From the NCBI RefSeq assembly GCF_907164915.1, contig NW_025919385.1:61000-124999 (forward strand): a stretch of DNA of 64,000 nucleotides, written 5' to 3'. The position numbers and the translations under genes were made by a program. Below, piece by piece: positions 12,401 to 24,468 of the stretch (position 1 is its first letter; each line of letters opens with the position of its first letter). This stretch comes from Impatiens glandulifera (taxonomy: Eukaryota > Streptophyta > Magnoliopsida > Ericales > Balsaminaceae). The notes beneath the pieces are model-generated. The model was not told the origin of the DNA and made no database searches. It saw only the letters and a list, made by a program, of their open reading frames with translations.

Positions 12401-14270
12401 ACCATTTTTCACAAACACACTATTTGTACTATCTTTATGATCGAATTTCGGGGACGAATTCATTATAAGGGGGGTAGTTTGTCACGTCCTAAAATAACGT
12501 TTTTCTTGACCGAGGAATCTACGGTCTTGACTGAGATCTACGACCGTGGATGATGGCACCCAGGACCGAGTGGTCCGACCGAATATTCCGCAAACAAGGA
12601 ATTCTAAGGCAAGTACTTTTCTATACGTTTCTAAAACCCACACAGTTGCTATTTATCATGTATTTATATAAACGATGCATATGGTTTCAAAGCATGTTTT
12701 CATTGCAAGTCCATGGTTTTCTAAAGAAGGATGGTTTTGAGTTAAGGGCTATGAATCTAAGAGATAATCATGGAGGAATTGACGGATACGAGAGGATGGC
12801 CACGCAGGATGAGCTCTGGTGGTCCGATGCTCTCAAATATGGCTGGAGGAATTGACGAAGGGATGCCCACCCTGGAGGATCAGCTCTCCGGGATAAGGAC
12901 CCGAATATGTGCTCAGTATGTAACTATACATGATTGATTGATGAGATACCCTTAAAAACCCTCATGGATGCAATGGCTTAAATAGTTTTCTTATAAATGC
13001 TTGCTGGGTCCGTAGACTCACTATGCTTGTGTGGTGTAGGAATCCAGCCAGCGGATTTTATGACGGGTGAAGGAAGAGTTGGAGCGAAGCGTGGTGTTGG
13101 AGATTTGTGTGGAAGGAGGGACTGAGACCGTAGGACCGTATTTTCTATCAACCTTTTCAATGATCGGGTCAGATAGGCACCCTAGCGTTTCCGCATTTAT
13201 GTCTGAAATTGCCTTGATTTAGGTGCATGAAAGTAGGAATTTAGGGCGTAACAACTTGGTATCAGAGCAACGGTTCCGAACCTTAGTACTTTCACACATA
13301 TGCTCCTGCAGATGCACCTCCAAGGCCTTCATGTCTGTAATTGTTTTTAAATGATGTTTTTGCATGACATGAAATCGTTTTTCATAATGGTTGGAAATAA
13401 TGTTTTTTCATCAAATCATTTTTCACAAACACACTATTTGTACTGTCTTTATGATCGAATTTCAGGGACGAAATTCATTATAAGGGGGTAGTTTGTCACG
13501 TCCTAAAATCACGTTTTTCTTGACCGAGGAATCTACGGTCTTGACTGAGATCTACGACCGTGGATGATGGCACCCAGGGCCGAGTGGTCCGACCGAAGAA
13601 TCCGCAAACAAGGAATTCTGAGGCAAGTAATTTTCTATACGTTTTCTAAAACCCACACAGTGCTATTTATCATGTATTTTATATAAACGATGCATATGGT
13701 TTCAAAGCATGTTTTCATTGCAAGTCCATGGTTTTCTAAAGAGGGATGGGTTTTGAGTTAAGGGCTATGGAATCTAAAAGATAATCATGGAGAAATGACG
13801 GATACGAGAGGATGGCCACGCAGGATGAGCTCTGGTGGTCTGATGCTCTCAAATATGGCTGGAGGAATTGACGAAGGGATGCCCACCCCGGAGGATCAGC
13901 TCTCCGGGCTAAGGACCTGAATATGTGCTCAGTATGTAACTATACATTATTGATTGATGAGATACCCTTAAAAACCCTCATGGATGCAATGCTTAAATAG
14001 TTTTCTATAAATGCTTGCTGGGTCCGTAGACTCACTATGCTTGTGTGGTGTAGGAATCCAGCCAGCGGATTTTATGACAGGTGAAGGAAGAGTTGGAGCG
14101 GAAGCGTGGTGTTGGAGATGTGTGTGGAAGGAGGGACCGAAACCGTAGGACCGTATTTTCTATCAACCTTTTCAATGATCGGGTCAGATAGGCACCCTAG
14201 CATTTCCGCATTTATTGTCCGAAATTGCCTTGATTTAGGTGCATGAAAGTAGGAATTTACGGGCGTAAAC
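9432..14270 (+). mobile_element. Tandem array of a miniature Ty3/Gypsy element (5 LTRs, 4 mini-internals), copy A
   Basis: LTRs (TGTCACGTCC...GGGCGTAACA, about 777 bp) start at 9432, 10450, 11465, 12480 and 13494. Between them lie internal regions of about 240 bp that begin with the primer-binding site TTGGTATCAGAGCAACGG and end with GAATTTCGGGGACGAAATTC, a purine run AAGGGGGGTAG and the next LTR. No gag-pol remains. The GGACGAAATTC segment before the polypurine tract is typical of the pol 3' end of plant Ty3/Gypsy elements. The left flank is CATAT; the right end is noisy (TAAACACACTATAG). Confidence 0.85.
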
Positions 14271-15371
14271 ACACTATAGTCTACAGATAAGTGGTTAGAC
14301 GTGTAGTCTAATAGACACGTAGTGAGACGTGCAGTCTAATAGATACGTGGTTAGACGTGTAGTCTAACAGATACGTAGTCAGACGTGTAGTCTAATAGAT
14401 ATATGGTTAGACGTGTAGTCTTATAGACACGTAGTTAGATGTGCAGTCTTACAGATACATGGTTAGACGTGCAGTCTAACAGACACGTAGTTAGACGTGA
14501 AGTCTAACACGTGATTAGATGTTCAGTCTAATAGAATTGGTGGTTAGACGTTCAGTCTAACAGACACGTATTTAGACGTGTAGTCTAACAGATCCGTTGT
14601 TAGACGTGTAGTCTAATAGACACGTAAGTAAGGACGTGCAGTCGAACAGATACGGTGTTAGACGTGTATCTAACAGATACGTAGTTAGACGTGCAGTCTA
14701 ACAGATATGTGGTTAGACGTTGCAGACTAATAGACACGTAGTTAGATGTGCAGTCTTACAGACACGTGGTTAGACGTGAAGTCTAACAGACACATAGTTA
14801 GACGTACAGTCTAAAAGACAGTGGTTAGACTGTGCAATCTAACAGATTAGTGGTTAGACGTGCAGTTTTAACTGACACGTAGTTAGACGTGTAGTCTAAC
14901 AGATACGTGGTTCAGAGTGCAGTCTAACAGACACGTAGTTAGATGTATAGTCTAACAGATACATGGTTACACGCACTGTCTAATAAATACTGTGGTTAGA
15001 TGTGTAGTCTAACAGCTACGTGGTTAGACGTGCAATCTAACAGACACGTGGTTAGACGGTAGTCTAACAAACACGTAGTTAGACGTGAAGTCTAATAGAT
15101 ACGTGGTTGGACATGCATTCTAATAGATACGTGGTTAGACGTGCAGTCTAACAGACACGTATTTAGATGTGCAGTCTAACAGATATGTTTTTAGACGTGT
15201 AGTTAACAGACACATAGTTAGACGTGCATTCTAATAGATATGTGGTTAGATGTGGCAATCTAACAAACACATAGTTAGATGTGCAGTCTTACAGATACGT
15301 GGTTATATGTGCAGTCTAACAGATATGTGTTTAAACATGTTGTCTAACAGACACATAGTTAGACGTACAGT
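14271..15371 (+). repeat. 28-bp minisatellite, block 2, copy A
   Basis: About 39 monomers of the block 1 type between the mini-Gypsy array and the hAT element, with noisy spacing. Confidence 0.88.
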
Positions 15372-17071
15372 CAGTGGCGGACCTACAAGGGTGGCCTTGG
15401 GGGGCCCGGGCCTCCCCCAACCTTAAAATAATTTGTTTTATATATTATATATTTAACAAGTAACTCTCTTAGTCTAGTTGCCTTTGTAGTCAACGGTGAA
15501 CCTGAAGTCAGGTGTGAACCTTGCCTCACCTTAAATTATTAATAATATATGTATTTTGAAATTATATTTATATAATTATACATTATTTTTATTATTTTCA
15601 ATATAATAATACAAATTACTTATAAGGTAAAATATAAAAACTAAAATAATAATATTTTTTTATATTCTTAATTTTAAACTATTTCAAAATTTATAGAAAA
15701 TATAAATTAATATTAAAAATAAGTTAAAATAGTTACATTGATTTGTTCAGTATTTAACAAAGAATTTGATATATTGTTTTTATATGCATAATATTCTATA
15801 ATCGTAATCTCGAGTGTCTATTCACTTGAATATATGTTTATCACGTTGTTTTTTTATTTTTTTAATATTTTTTTATTTTTATATCTCATAAATTAGGCTG
15901 ACTATTAAATTAGATTTTCTATTTTTTATATAGTTAGTTTTTTATGAATTTGTTTTTGTGTTGTATTGATGAAAAATGTATTGGGAATTACAAGTGAGTT
16001 ATCACTTTGCCTACAAAGAGGATATCAAAATATAGTTCAAAGCCATGTCATTGATTGCGAGTTCGAAAAAATCAATTTGCAAAAATTTAGAGAAGATGGA
16101 TGACATGATATTTTTGGACCAAGTTAACAGTTTTTGTCAATTACACTCGATCTCAATACTTGATATTAATGAGCATATGATAATTGATAGCAATGGTAGG
16201 CGAAGAGGAAAATGAGAACTCATCACTAATCGTCTCATTATCGTGTAGAAATCTTTGTCAGGTATAATAAATATTATTTCTTATCTATTAATAGTTATTA
16301 TATATTAATCTATTAATAGTTATTATTATTATTAATGCTAGGTTGTTGACTTGATTATGCAAGAAATAAATAATCGTTTTTCAGAAGTTAATACAAACAT
16401 TACTTGATTGCATATCATGTCTTCATCCCAGAAATTCATTCTCCAAATTTGATATTCGTAAACTCATTGTCTTGCCAAACTTTAGTTCTTGAGATTTCAC
16501 AGGCAGTGATATTTATTTTGGAACAACACTTTCGGGCTTACTATTTAATTGCGGGATGAGCCTCAATTTTCTTCAATTGAAGACATGGAAATTTTTGCTC
16601 AGAAATTGGTTATAACAGAAAAACATATAGTTTTTCCATTGATTTTCGATTGATGGAGTTGGTTTTAGTTTTCCTAGTTGCAACTGCATCCGTTGAAAGA
16701 GTTTTTTTCTGCAATGAAGACCGTGAAAATCTGATTTGCGTAATCGAATGGAAGATGAATGGATGAATGGATGAATGATAGTTTAGTTGTATATGTGAGA
16801 AATATATTTTCTCAAGAAATTGAAAATGAGCCAATATTGCAATATTTCAACAAATGGAATCTCGTAGAATAAATTTGTCTTCTTTGTACCGACTCATGGA
16901 CAAGAATAATTTAGTAATTGTTTTTATAGTATTTTGTAATTGTGTTTGTTAGTATTTATTGTAATTATCAAGTAAATTTTAATTAAAAAAATGCATTTAT
17001 TTGATCGCCAAAAAAATGCTACGTTACTATGTATTCGCCCCCCCGAGAAAACATTTCTGGGTCCGCCACTG
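15372..17071 (+). mobile_element. hAT DNA transposon, decayed, copy A
   Basis: Terminal inverted repeats CAGTGGCGGACC and GGGTCCGCCACTG. Left target duplication CGTACAGT at 15364-15371; the right copy reads CGTTACAGT, one base longer. GC-rich ends surround a very AT-rich body with a transposase remnant. 1700 bp. Confidence 0.88.
15969..16909 (+). pseudogene. hAT transposase remnant, copy A
   Basis: Same remnant as at 48536 with more indels (for example AAAAATCAATTTGC near 16065 and GATCCTC reduced near 16558). The ATASVERVF dimerisation motif is still recognisable near 16682. Ends at TAA 16907-16909. Confidence 0.75.
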
Positions 17072-17841
17072 CGTTACAGTCTAACAGACACGTGGTTAGA
17101 CGTGCAATCTAACAGATTGGTGGTTAGACGTGCAGTTTAACAGACACGTAGTTAGCCGTATAGTCTATCAAATACGTGGTTAGACGTGTAGTCTAACAGA
17201 CACGTAGTTAGACGTATAGTCTAACAGATACATAGTTACACGTACTGTCTAATAAATATGTGGTTAGATGTGTAGTCTAACAGATACGTGGTTAGACGTG
17301 CAGTCTAACAGACACGTGGTTAGACGTGCAGTCTAATAAACACGTAGTTAGACGTGTAGTCTAATAGATACGTGGTTAGACATGGCAGTCTAATAGATAC
17401 GTGGTTAGACGTGCAGTCTAACAGACACGTATTTAGACGTGCAGTCTAACAGATATGTGTTTAGACGTGTAGTCTAACAGACACGTAGTTAGACGTGGAG
17501 TCTAATAGATATGTGGTTAGATGTGCAATCTAACAGACACGTAGTTAATGTGCAGTCTTACAGATACGTGGTTATACGTGCAGTCTAATAGACCGTAGTT
17601 AGACGTGAAGTCTAACAGGCACGTGGTTAGGTGTGCAGTCTATAGATTGGTGGTTAGACGTTCAGTCTAACAGACACGTAGTTAGACGTGTAGTCTAACA
17701 GATACGTGGTTAGACGTGCAGTCTAATATATACGTTGTTAGACGTGCAGTCTAAAAGATACATCGTTAGACGTATAGTCTAACAGACACGTAGTTAGACG
17801 TGAAGCCTAACAGATGAAAGTTAGACACATGGAGTCTAACT

Positions 17842-17861
17842 CCTTCAGACTAGTCTGAAGG
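17842..17861. repeat. 20-bp perfect palindrome at the minisatellite edge, copy A
   Basis: CCTTCAGACTAGTCTGAAGG is fully self-complementary. The copy B equivalent is at 50414-50433. It sits where the 28-bp array decays. Confidence 0.9.
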
Positions 17862-17887
17862 GATACGTAGTTAGACGTGTCATCTAA

Positions 17888-17915
17888 CTCCATTAGACTT
17901 GGTGGTCTAATGGAG
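17888..17915. repeat. 11-bp-stem hairpin at the minisatellite edge, copy A
   Basis: CTCCATTAGAC and GTCTAATGGAG are perfectly complementary arms around a 6-nt loop TTGGTG. The copy B equivalent is at 50460-50487. The arms contain the TTAGAC/GTCTAA motif of the minisatellite, extended by CTCCA/TGGAG. Confidence 0.9.
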
Positions 17916-17930
17916 CACGTCTAATGCCTC

Positions 17931-18500
17931 GCTTCAGTAGTTGCTTGAAGTTAGCATATGTTTACCCACGATCAACTACTCCTACTCCATTAATTCGTGT
18001 AGATCAGTACGACAACTAGTTGCATCCAATGAATGAATGCCACATAAGTATATATTCTTTCTACTAATTGTTCCTTGTAGGACAATCGTAAGGAATATTC
18101 GGCGCACTTTCAGATTGGTACGGCCACGTCTTTGTACACAGTGTCTGTTGTACCTATATATTATGGAGGCTTTCCAATGGGTGCTTGCCACATTTTAATG
18201 TAGAAGATTCGACCGTTGGTACTTGTTCTCTATTTAAAGATCTTCAAAGACAACGGACGAGCTGACAGACTAACAATCGATCTTACGAATTGCTCACTTG
18301 TTTACTGAGTTTGTACATCAAGAGAGAGAGAATCAAAACCTTGTATAGCTGAGTATTATCTTAAACCTTCTGTAAGTTGAACTGAGTTTGTTCTGTTAAA
18401 TAGTATATATTGAATCCTTTCGATGGTTGGAAGAAGGGGTGACGTAGGAGACTTTTGTTCTGAATATCCATAAACAAACTCTTTGTGTCTTTTACATTCT
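17931..18500 (+). repeat. Truncated Copia-type LTR, left part (split by a solo LTR), copy A
   Basis: Contains a TATA-like CTATTTAAAG (18221) and the R/U5 block GAAGAAGGGGTGACGTAGGA (18431) followed by ATATCCATAAACAAACTC, homologous to 6682-6735 of the plus LTR. The LTR start cannot be placed; it may be upstream in, or beyond, the minisatellite. Confidence 0.55.
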
Positions 18501-19591
18501 TGTTAGAAAATCAAGATAGTTAATTTAATAAAAGAAAAAATTAACTATCCAAAGAACTTAATCAATTCTTAACTATATGTGCAGGAACAACTTCAACTGA
18601 ATCGGCTAAATCCGTCAACCAGACCATCCAAACCGAAAAATCCGTCAACTTGACATATCATCTCGGTTAAACAGAATCGGCTTAATCATCACATTCGTAG
18701 TAACCCCGGATCGACTTAACCTTAGGACCGACTAGAGTCACAAACCGATAATGTCTAGCTGACTCAACGTATTAAAGATCCTAAAGCCAATGGAAAGATC
18801 ACTCAAAGCATGGTTGTCACAGGATAGGAGGCGGCCTAATGCATGGTTGTCATGTGTACAAAAGGCAAAGCATGCACACTACCTACTCTGACAGGCTCGG
18901 CTACCTATGACCAACCAACTCAAGAGAGAGAATATGACTGTTATATATTTCCATATAAAATGAAGCCAAAGCATTGAAGAAACACACAACAGAGACAACG
19001 AAAATACTGAAAACGAACAACTTCCATACGGATAACGAATCGAAAAAGTGCTAAGAAACAGTTGTAAACATTAAACATTCTATTATTAAAGTGTATTACA
19101 TCAATGCGTGAGTGTTGTAAAGTGAAGGACGAGCAGTAAATAAAACTCGATCGTATTGTGTTGTTGAATATTCCATAGTGAATATCCTTCTCACTATTTG
19201 AGAAGAAGGGGTGACATAGGAGAGTTTGCTCCGAACATCATAAAAATCTGCGTTTGTGTTCTACATTTACTTTTGTCACTAAACTAACCAAACCGGCTTT
19301 CCCCCCACTCCAACCGAACGAATCATTATATATACTTATTCCCACCGAACAGATTTTACCTTAGTCCGGCCGATTCTTGTACTCTACCTTCTTTAACCGA
19401 ATCGTGTGCGTTTGCTTCAGGTTGAAACAAACATTTCCGCCCTTGAACTCAGTTCAAGAGTCTGTGACAACCTGCGTAGTGTTAAGAACGGTTCTAATCT
19501 CTAACCTGATTAGTGCCAATGGTGTGTGTTTGTTTTAAGCGACCCCCCTTAGCCGGACCCTAGTCCCCTATCGGCGATACCGATACTAACA
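18501..19591 (+). repeat. Solo Copia-type LTR inserted into another LTR, copy A
   Basis: Ends TGTTAGAAAATC and GATACTAACA, 1091 bp, close in size to the minus LTR at 1787. TATA-like CATATAAAATG near 18953, the R/U5 block GAAGAAGGGGTGACATAGGA near 19203, and the shared GAACTCAGTTCAAGAGTCTG near 19445. No primer-binding site or PPT beside it, so solo. Flanks ATTCT and ATTAT are four-fifths identical, as expected of an aged 5-bp duplication. Confidence 0.75.
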
Positions 19592-19789
19592 ATTATGTCC
19601 TCCATTATTTTATTCGTTCTTAACTTCAAACACAAGGAAACGTTTCTGCACGTGAATCTATTCAAGAATTTGCAAAGGAGATTAGAAAGTGATATAAATA
19701 TCTACAGGATTTCTATCAAACCGTTTTCCAGAAGTTGTCATCAATAGTTAGACCCCTGTCTCTATTGGTGCCATTGATCCTTTCAATAT
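19592..19789 (+). repeat. Truncated Copia-type LTR, right part, copy A
   Basis: Continues the U5 interrupted at 18500: CTTCAAACACAAGG, CTGCACGTGAA and TATTCAAGAATTTG line up with CTTCAGATTGAAACGG, CCGCACTTGAA and GGTTCAAGAGTCTG of the LTR at 5390-7051. Its terminus is lost in the heptamer satellite. Confidence 0.5.
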
Positions 19790-22077
19790 GCTTGATGATG
19801 TATGATTAGTGCTTGATGCTTGATGATGCTTGATGCTTGATGATTGATGCTTGATGCTTGATGCTTGATGCTTGATTTTGATGCTTGATGCTTGATGCTT
19901 GATGCTTGATGCTTGATGCTTGATGCTTGATGCTTGATGCTTGATGCTTGATGCTTGATGCTTGATGCTTTACGCTTGATGCTTGATGCTTGATGCTTGA
20001 TGCTTGATGCTTGATGCTTGATGCTTGATGCTTGATGCTTGATGCTTGATGCTTGATGCTTCATGCTTCATGCTTCATGCTTCATGCTTCATGCTTCATG
20101 CTTCATGCTTCATGCTTGATGCTTGATGCTTGATGCTTATGCTTGATGCTTGATGCTTGATTCTTGATGCTTGATGCTTGATGCTTGATGCTTGATGCTT
20201 GATGCTTCATGCTTCATGCTTCATGCTTCATACTTCATGCTTCATGCTTCATGCTTCATGCTTCATGCTTCATGCTTCATGCTTCATGCTTCATGCTTCA
20301 TGCTTCATGCTTCATGCTTCATGCTTCATGCTTCATGCTTCATGCTTCATGCTTCATGCTTCATGCTTCATGCTTCATGCTCATGCTTCATGCTTCATGC
20401 TTCATGCTTCATGCTTCATGCTTCATGCTTCATGCTTCATGCTTCATGCTTCATGCTTCATGCTTCATGCTTCATGCTTCATGCTTCATGCTTCATGCTT
20501 CATGCTTCATTCTTCATGCTTCATGCTTCATGCTTCATGCTTCATGCTTCATGCTTCATGCTTCATGCTTGATGCTTGATGCTTGATGCTTGATGCTTGA
20601 TGCTTGATGCTTGATGCTTGATGCTTGATGCTTGATGCTTGATGCTTGATGCTTGATGCTTGATGCTTGATGCTTGATGCTTGATGCTTGATGCTTGATG
20701 CTTGATGCTTGATGCTGATGCTTGATGCTTGATGCTTGATGCTTGATGCTTGATGCTTGATGCTTGATGCTTGATGCTTGATGCTTGATGCTTGATGCTT
20801 GATGCTTGATGCTTGATGCTTGATGCTTGATGCTTGATGCTTGATGCTTGATGCTTGATGCTTGATGCTTCATGCTTCATGCTTCATGCTTCATGCTTCA
20901 TGCTTCATGCTTAATGCTTAATGCTTAATGCTTAATGCTTAATGCTTAATGCTTAATGCTTGATGCTTCATTCTTTATGCTTCATTCTTAATGCTTCATG
21001 CTTCATGCTTAATGCTTAATGCTTAATGCTTAATGCTTAATGTTTAATGCTTAATGCTTAATGCTTAATGCTTAATGCTTAATGCTTAATGCTTAATGCT
21101 TAATGCTTAATGCTTAATGCTTATGCTTAATGCTTAATGCTTAATGCTTAATGCTTCATGCTTCATGCTTCATGCTTCATGCTTAATGCTCATGCTTCAT
21201 GCTTCATGCTTCATGCTTCATGCTTCATGCTTCATGCTTCATGCTTCATGCTTCATGCTTCATGCTTCATGCTTCATGCTTCATGCTTCATGCTTCATGC
21301 TTCATGCTTCATGCTTCATGCTTCATGCTTCATGCTTCATGCTTCATGCTTCATGCTTCATGCTTCATGCTTCATGCTTCATGCTTCATGCTTCATGCTT
21401 CATGCTTCATGCTTCATGCTTCATGCTTCATGCTTCATGCTTCATGCTTCATGCTTCATGCTTCATGCTTCATGCTTCATGCTTCATGCTTCATGCTTCA
21501 TGCTTCATGCTTCATGCTTCATGCTTCATGCTTCATGCTTGATGCTTGATGCTTGATGCTTGATGCTTGATGCTTGATGCTTGATGCTTGATGCTTGATG
21601 CTTGATGCTTGATGCTTGATGCTTGATGCTTGATGCTTGATGCTTGATGCTTGATGCTTGATGCTTGATGCTTGATGCTTGATGCTTGATGCTTGATGCT
21701 TGATGCTTGATGCTTGATGCTTGATGCTTGATGCTTGATGCTTGATGCTTGATGCTTGATGCTTGATGCTTGATGCTTGATGCTTGATGCTTGATGCTTG
21801 ATGCTTGATGCTTGATGCTTGATGCTTGATGCTTGATGCTTGATGCTTGATGCTTGATTCTTGATTCTTGATGCTTGATGCTTGATGCCTGATGCTTAAT
21901 TCTTAATTCTTGATTCTTAATTCTTGATTCTTGATGCTTGATGCTTGATGCTTGATGCTTGATGCTTGATGCCTGATGCTTAATTCTTAATTCTTGATTC
22001 TTGATGCTTGATGCGTGATGCTTGATGCTTGATGCTTGATGCTTGATGCTTGATGCTTGATGCTTGATACTTGATAC
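19790..22077 (+). repeat. 2.3-kb heptanucleotide satellite (G/C/A-ATGCTT), copy A
   Basis: About 325 tandem copies of NATGCTT where the first base is G, C or A in long homogeneous runs: mainly G at 19800-20060, C at 20207-20567, G at 20568-20868, A at 20905-21155, C at 21155-21541 and G at 21541-21865, with a mixed GATTCTT/AATTCTT/GATGCCT end at 21865-22010. All long frames here (HASCFML on plus, KHQASSI on minus) are products of the repeat, not genes. Rare phase slips occur (CATGCTCATGCTT at 20379, GATGCTGATG at 20716). Confidence 0.95.
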
Positions 22078-24468
22078 ATCTTTCTGTTTTAATCTAATTT
22101 ATGATTAATCTAAGTTTAAACAAAGGTTTTAGTTCATAAATAATTTTAAATTTCACAATTATATCATTTATTTATTAATTAGTTAAATATGAACTATTTG
22201 GATGAGAATAAGGCTGAATGTGAAAAATAAAATTAAATTATTATAGAGGGTTTTCTTTAAAGATATTTTCTCATCTTATTTATGTATGATATATGTATAA
22301 AATATACTTCAGTCCCTAAATAACTTTATATATCAATTATTTCTTAACTAATTTATTTTAACCTTTAGTAAATATTTCTAAATACATATATTAATAATAC
22401 AATTAAATTAAATTATTTTAATATAATTTTTATACTATTTTTTCGTTATATATAAAATTAAAACATTATATTTAATAAAAATAAACAAAAAATTGTACTG
22501 AAAATTTAAAACATGTTGCACGGAAAAGCATTTACAAATATAAAATTATTAATTATACGATATTTAGTAATTATATACAAATATTGACACAGCATTTTTT
22601 ATATTAGTTTTATTTTTACTTATCTATCATTATTTAAGTATGATATGTGTGGCTTATAAATTAATCAAATAAAACTTTTTTTTTTGTAATAGGCAATACT
22701 TGAAAACACAAATGCTGAAAATTATAAGTGTAATAGTTGTTCACAATTTAGTACAGCACATTGAATAACAATTAATAAATAAATAAATTTAAAAAATTAT
22801 AAATATTTTTAAACTAACCTAAATAAACTTAAATAACTTTTGGATAATGAATGTAATATGGTATAAAATTTATAAGTAAGAAATTTAGTTTTCACAAGGA
22901 AATTTATAAGTATTAAGGGTTAATATATTTTGAAATTAACATATTCTGACACAACTTGTTGTTCATTTTTTAAAAGAAATAAAATATATTTATTCAATAT
23001 ATAATTATTATATATATTATATAATAATGGACAATAATGCTTACATTATATTTAATAAAAAAAATTGAAAATGAGATGTTTCATCAATATAAATGCATGT
23101 CACCTAAATCTTGATCATCTTATATTTGGATAGGACAACATTTTAGAAATTTAATTTTTTTAAATTTTAATATTTAAATAAATAAAAATATTTAAAAATG
23201 TAAGTAATAAAAAAATTATATATCTTAAAATATATGAAAAACTAATATAAGTATATAATGCATTTTAATCATTAAAATGTTTTATTATATAATTATATAT
23301 TTCAAACTTATATATATAATGTTAATAACAAACTATTAGACTAATTTATACTATAGCTCAAATGAAAAAAATCTTATTTGTGTTAATGCTTGGAGCCAAT
23401 ATTGAATCCATATTTTGACATCTAAAAATGTGGGATATTTCAATTTCCTTTTTTATTTTTTTTTAAAATTATCGAGTCTAATGACTTCTTTCCTCCTTTC
23501 ATTTAATTTAGAACAATTCATTTATATTTTAGAATTTGATATTTTTAAATATATTATTTTATCAAATTATATATATTAATGTTAATAATATCATATCACA
23601 ATAATTTATTAGTATTGTTTAATGAAATGGTCTTATTTAAAAATAAATATTTAATGTTTGATTTTTACTTTTAAAAAAAACGCATTTTTTTTGAATTGGA
23701 GAGTGATTATTAGGTGGGTCGTGATAATATATGTATATATATTATAATATAAATATATGTATATATATTATAATATATATATATATATATTATAATATAT
23801 CTAAATTTTTATTCACACAAGTTGATATCATCAACTAAGAGATCCATATTATGGAAAAAAGGACTTATTGTGATTTTGAATAATAAAGTTCAATTATTTC
23901 TAAATAAATTAAACATTGGGTTATACGTGTAAGTATGAAGCACGTTAGGATTGGTTTGAAGTGCCGTGACTAGAAAAACGGAGTGGGTAGTGGTGTGTGA
24001 TGTCTTATTTTTTTTGTTGTATTTTCATTTATAATAACTTTATGTATAATTATAAGTAGGTTATCAATCAAAATATTATATATATTAAAGGTTTGAGAAT
24101 TACTATAATTATTATTTTAAAGATTACTATAAATATGTTGTTAAAAATATACACTTACAGTGGATGTGTAATTTTAACATTATTAAGAGTTGAGAGATTA
24201 ATTTATATATCTTTATTGTTAATTATTATATGACAAATAGTTTATTTAAATATGTTTTATTATATGAGATTAGAATTTTGAATTGTGTCATATGAGACTC
24301 GAACTATCAAAATAATAGTCATGTAAAGTTTTCTCAAATGAACAAATTGTGTGATGTCCTATTTTAACGTATTATCATCGTCTTCTTAATTAATTTGTCA
24401 TATTTTTAAATAAATGATATTTAAAGACGTTTTAGACGTATTTTTTAAAATTAAAGATTGTTTTCGAG
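22078..24468. other. AT-rich intergenic stretch, no gene seen, copy A
   Basis: More than 80% A+T by eye, with short (AT)n runs (23735-23800) and no convincing frame, terminal inverted repeat or LTR. Differs from copy B by a cluster of substitutions near 23930-23980. Confidence 0.6.

Larger units (their letters stand above)
17072..17930 (+). repeat. 28-bp minisatellite, block 3, copy A
   Basis: About 27 regular monomers to about 17815, then diverged monomers that form longer perfect inverted repeats (17842-17861 and 17888-17915). Confidence 0.88.

Noticed and set aside
20192..21556. Long open frames in all three plus frames (HASCFML polymers) and on the minus strand (KHQASSI polymers)
   Set aside because: Purely a consequence of a 7-bp repeat without stops; no start context, domain or composition of a gene.
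19790..22077. Heptamer array as interstitial telomere repeat
   Set aside because: The motif is NATGCTT, not TTTAGGG or a one-step variant of it.
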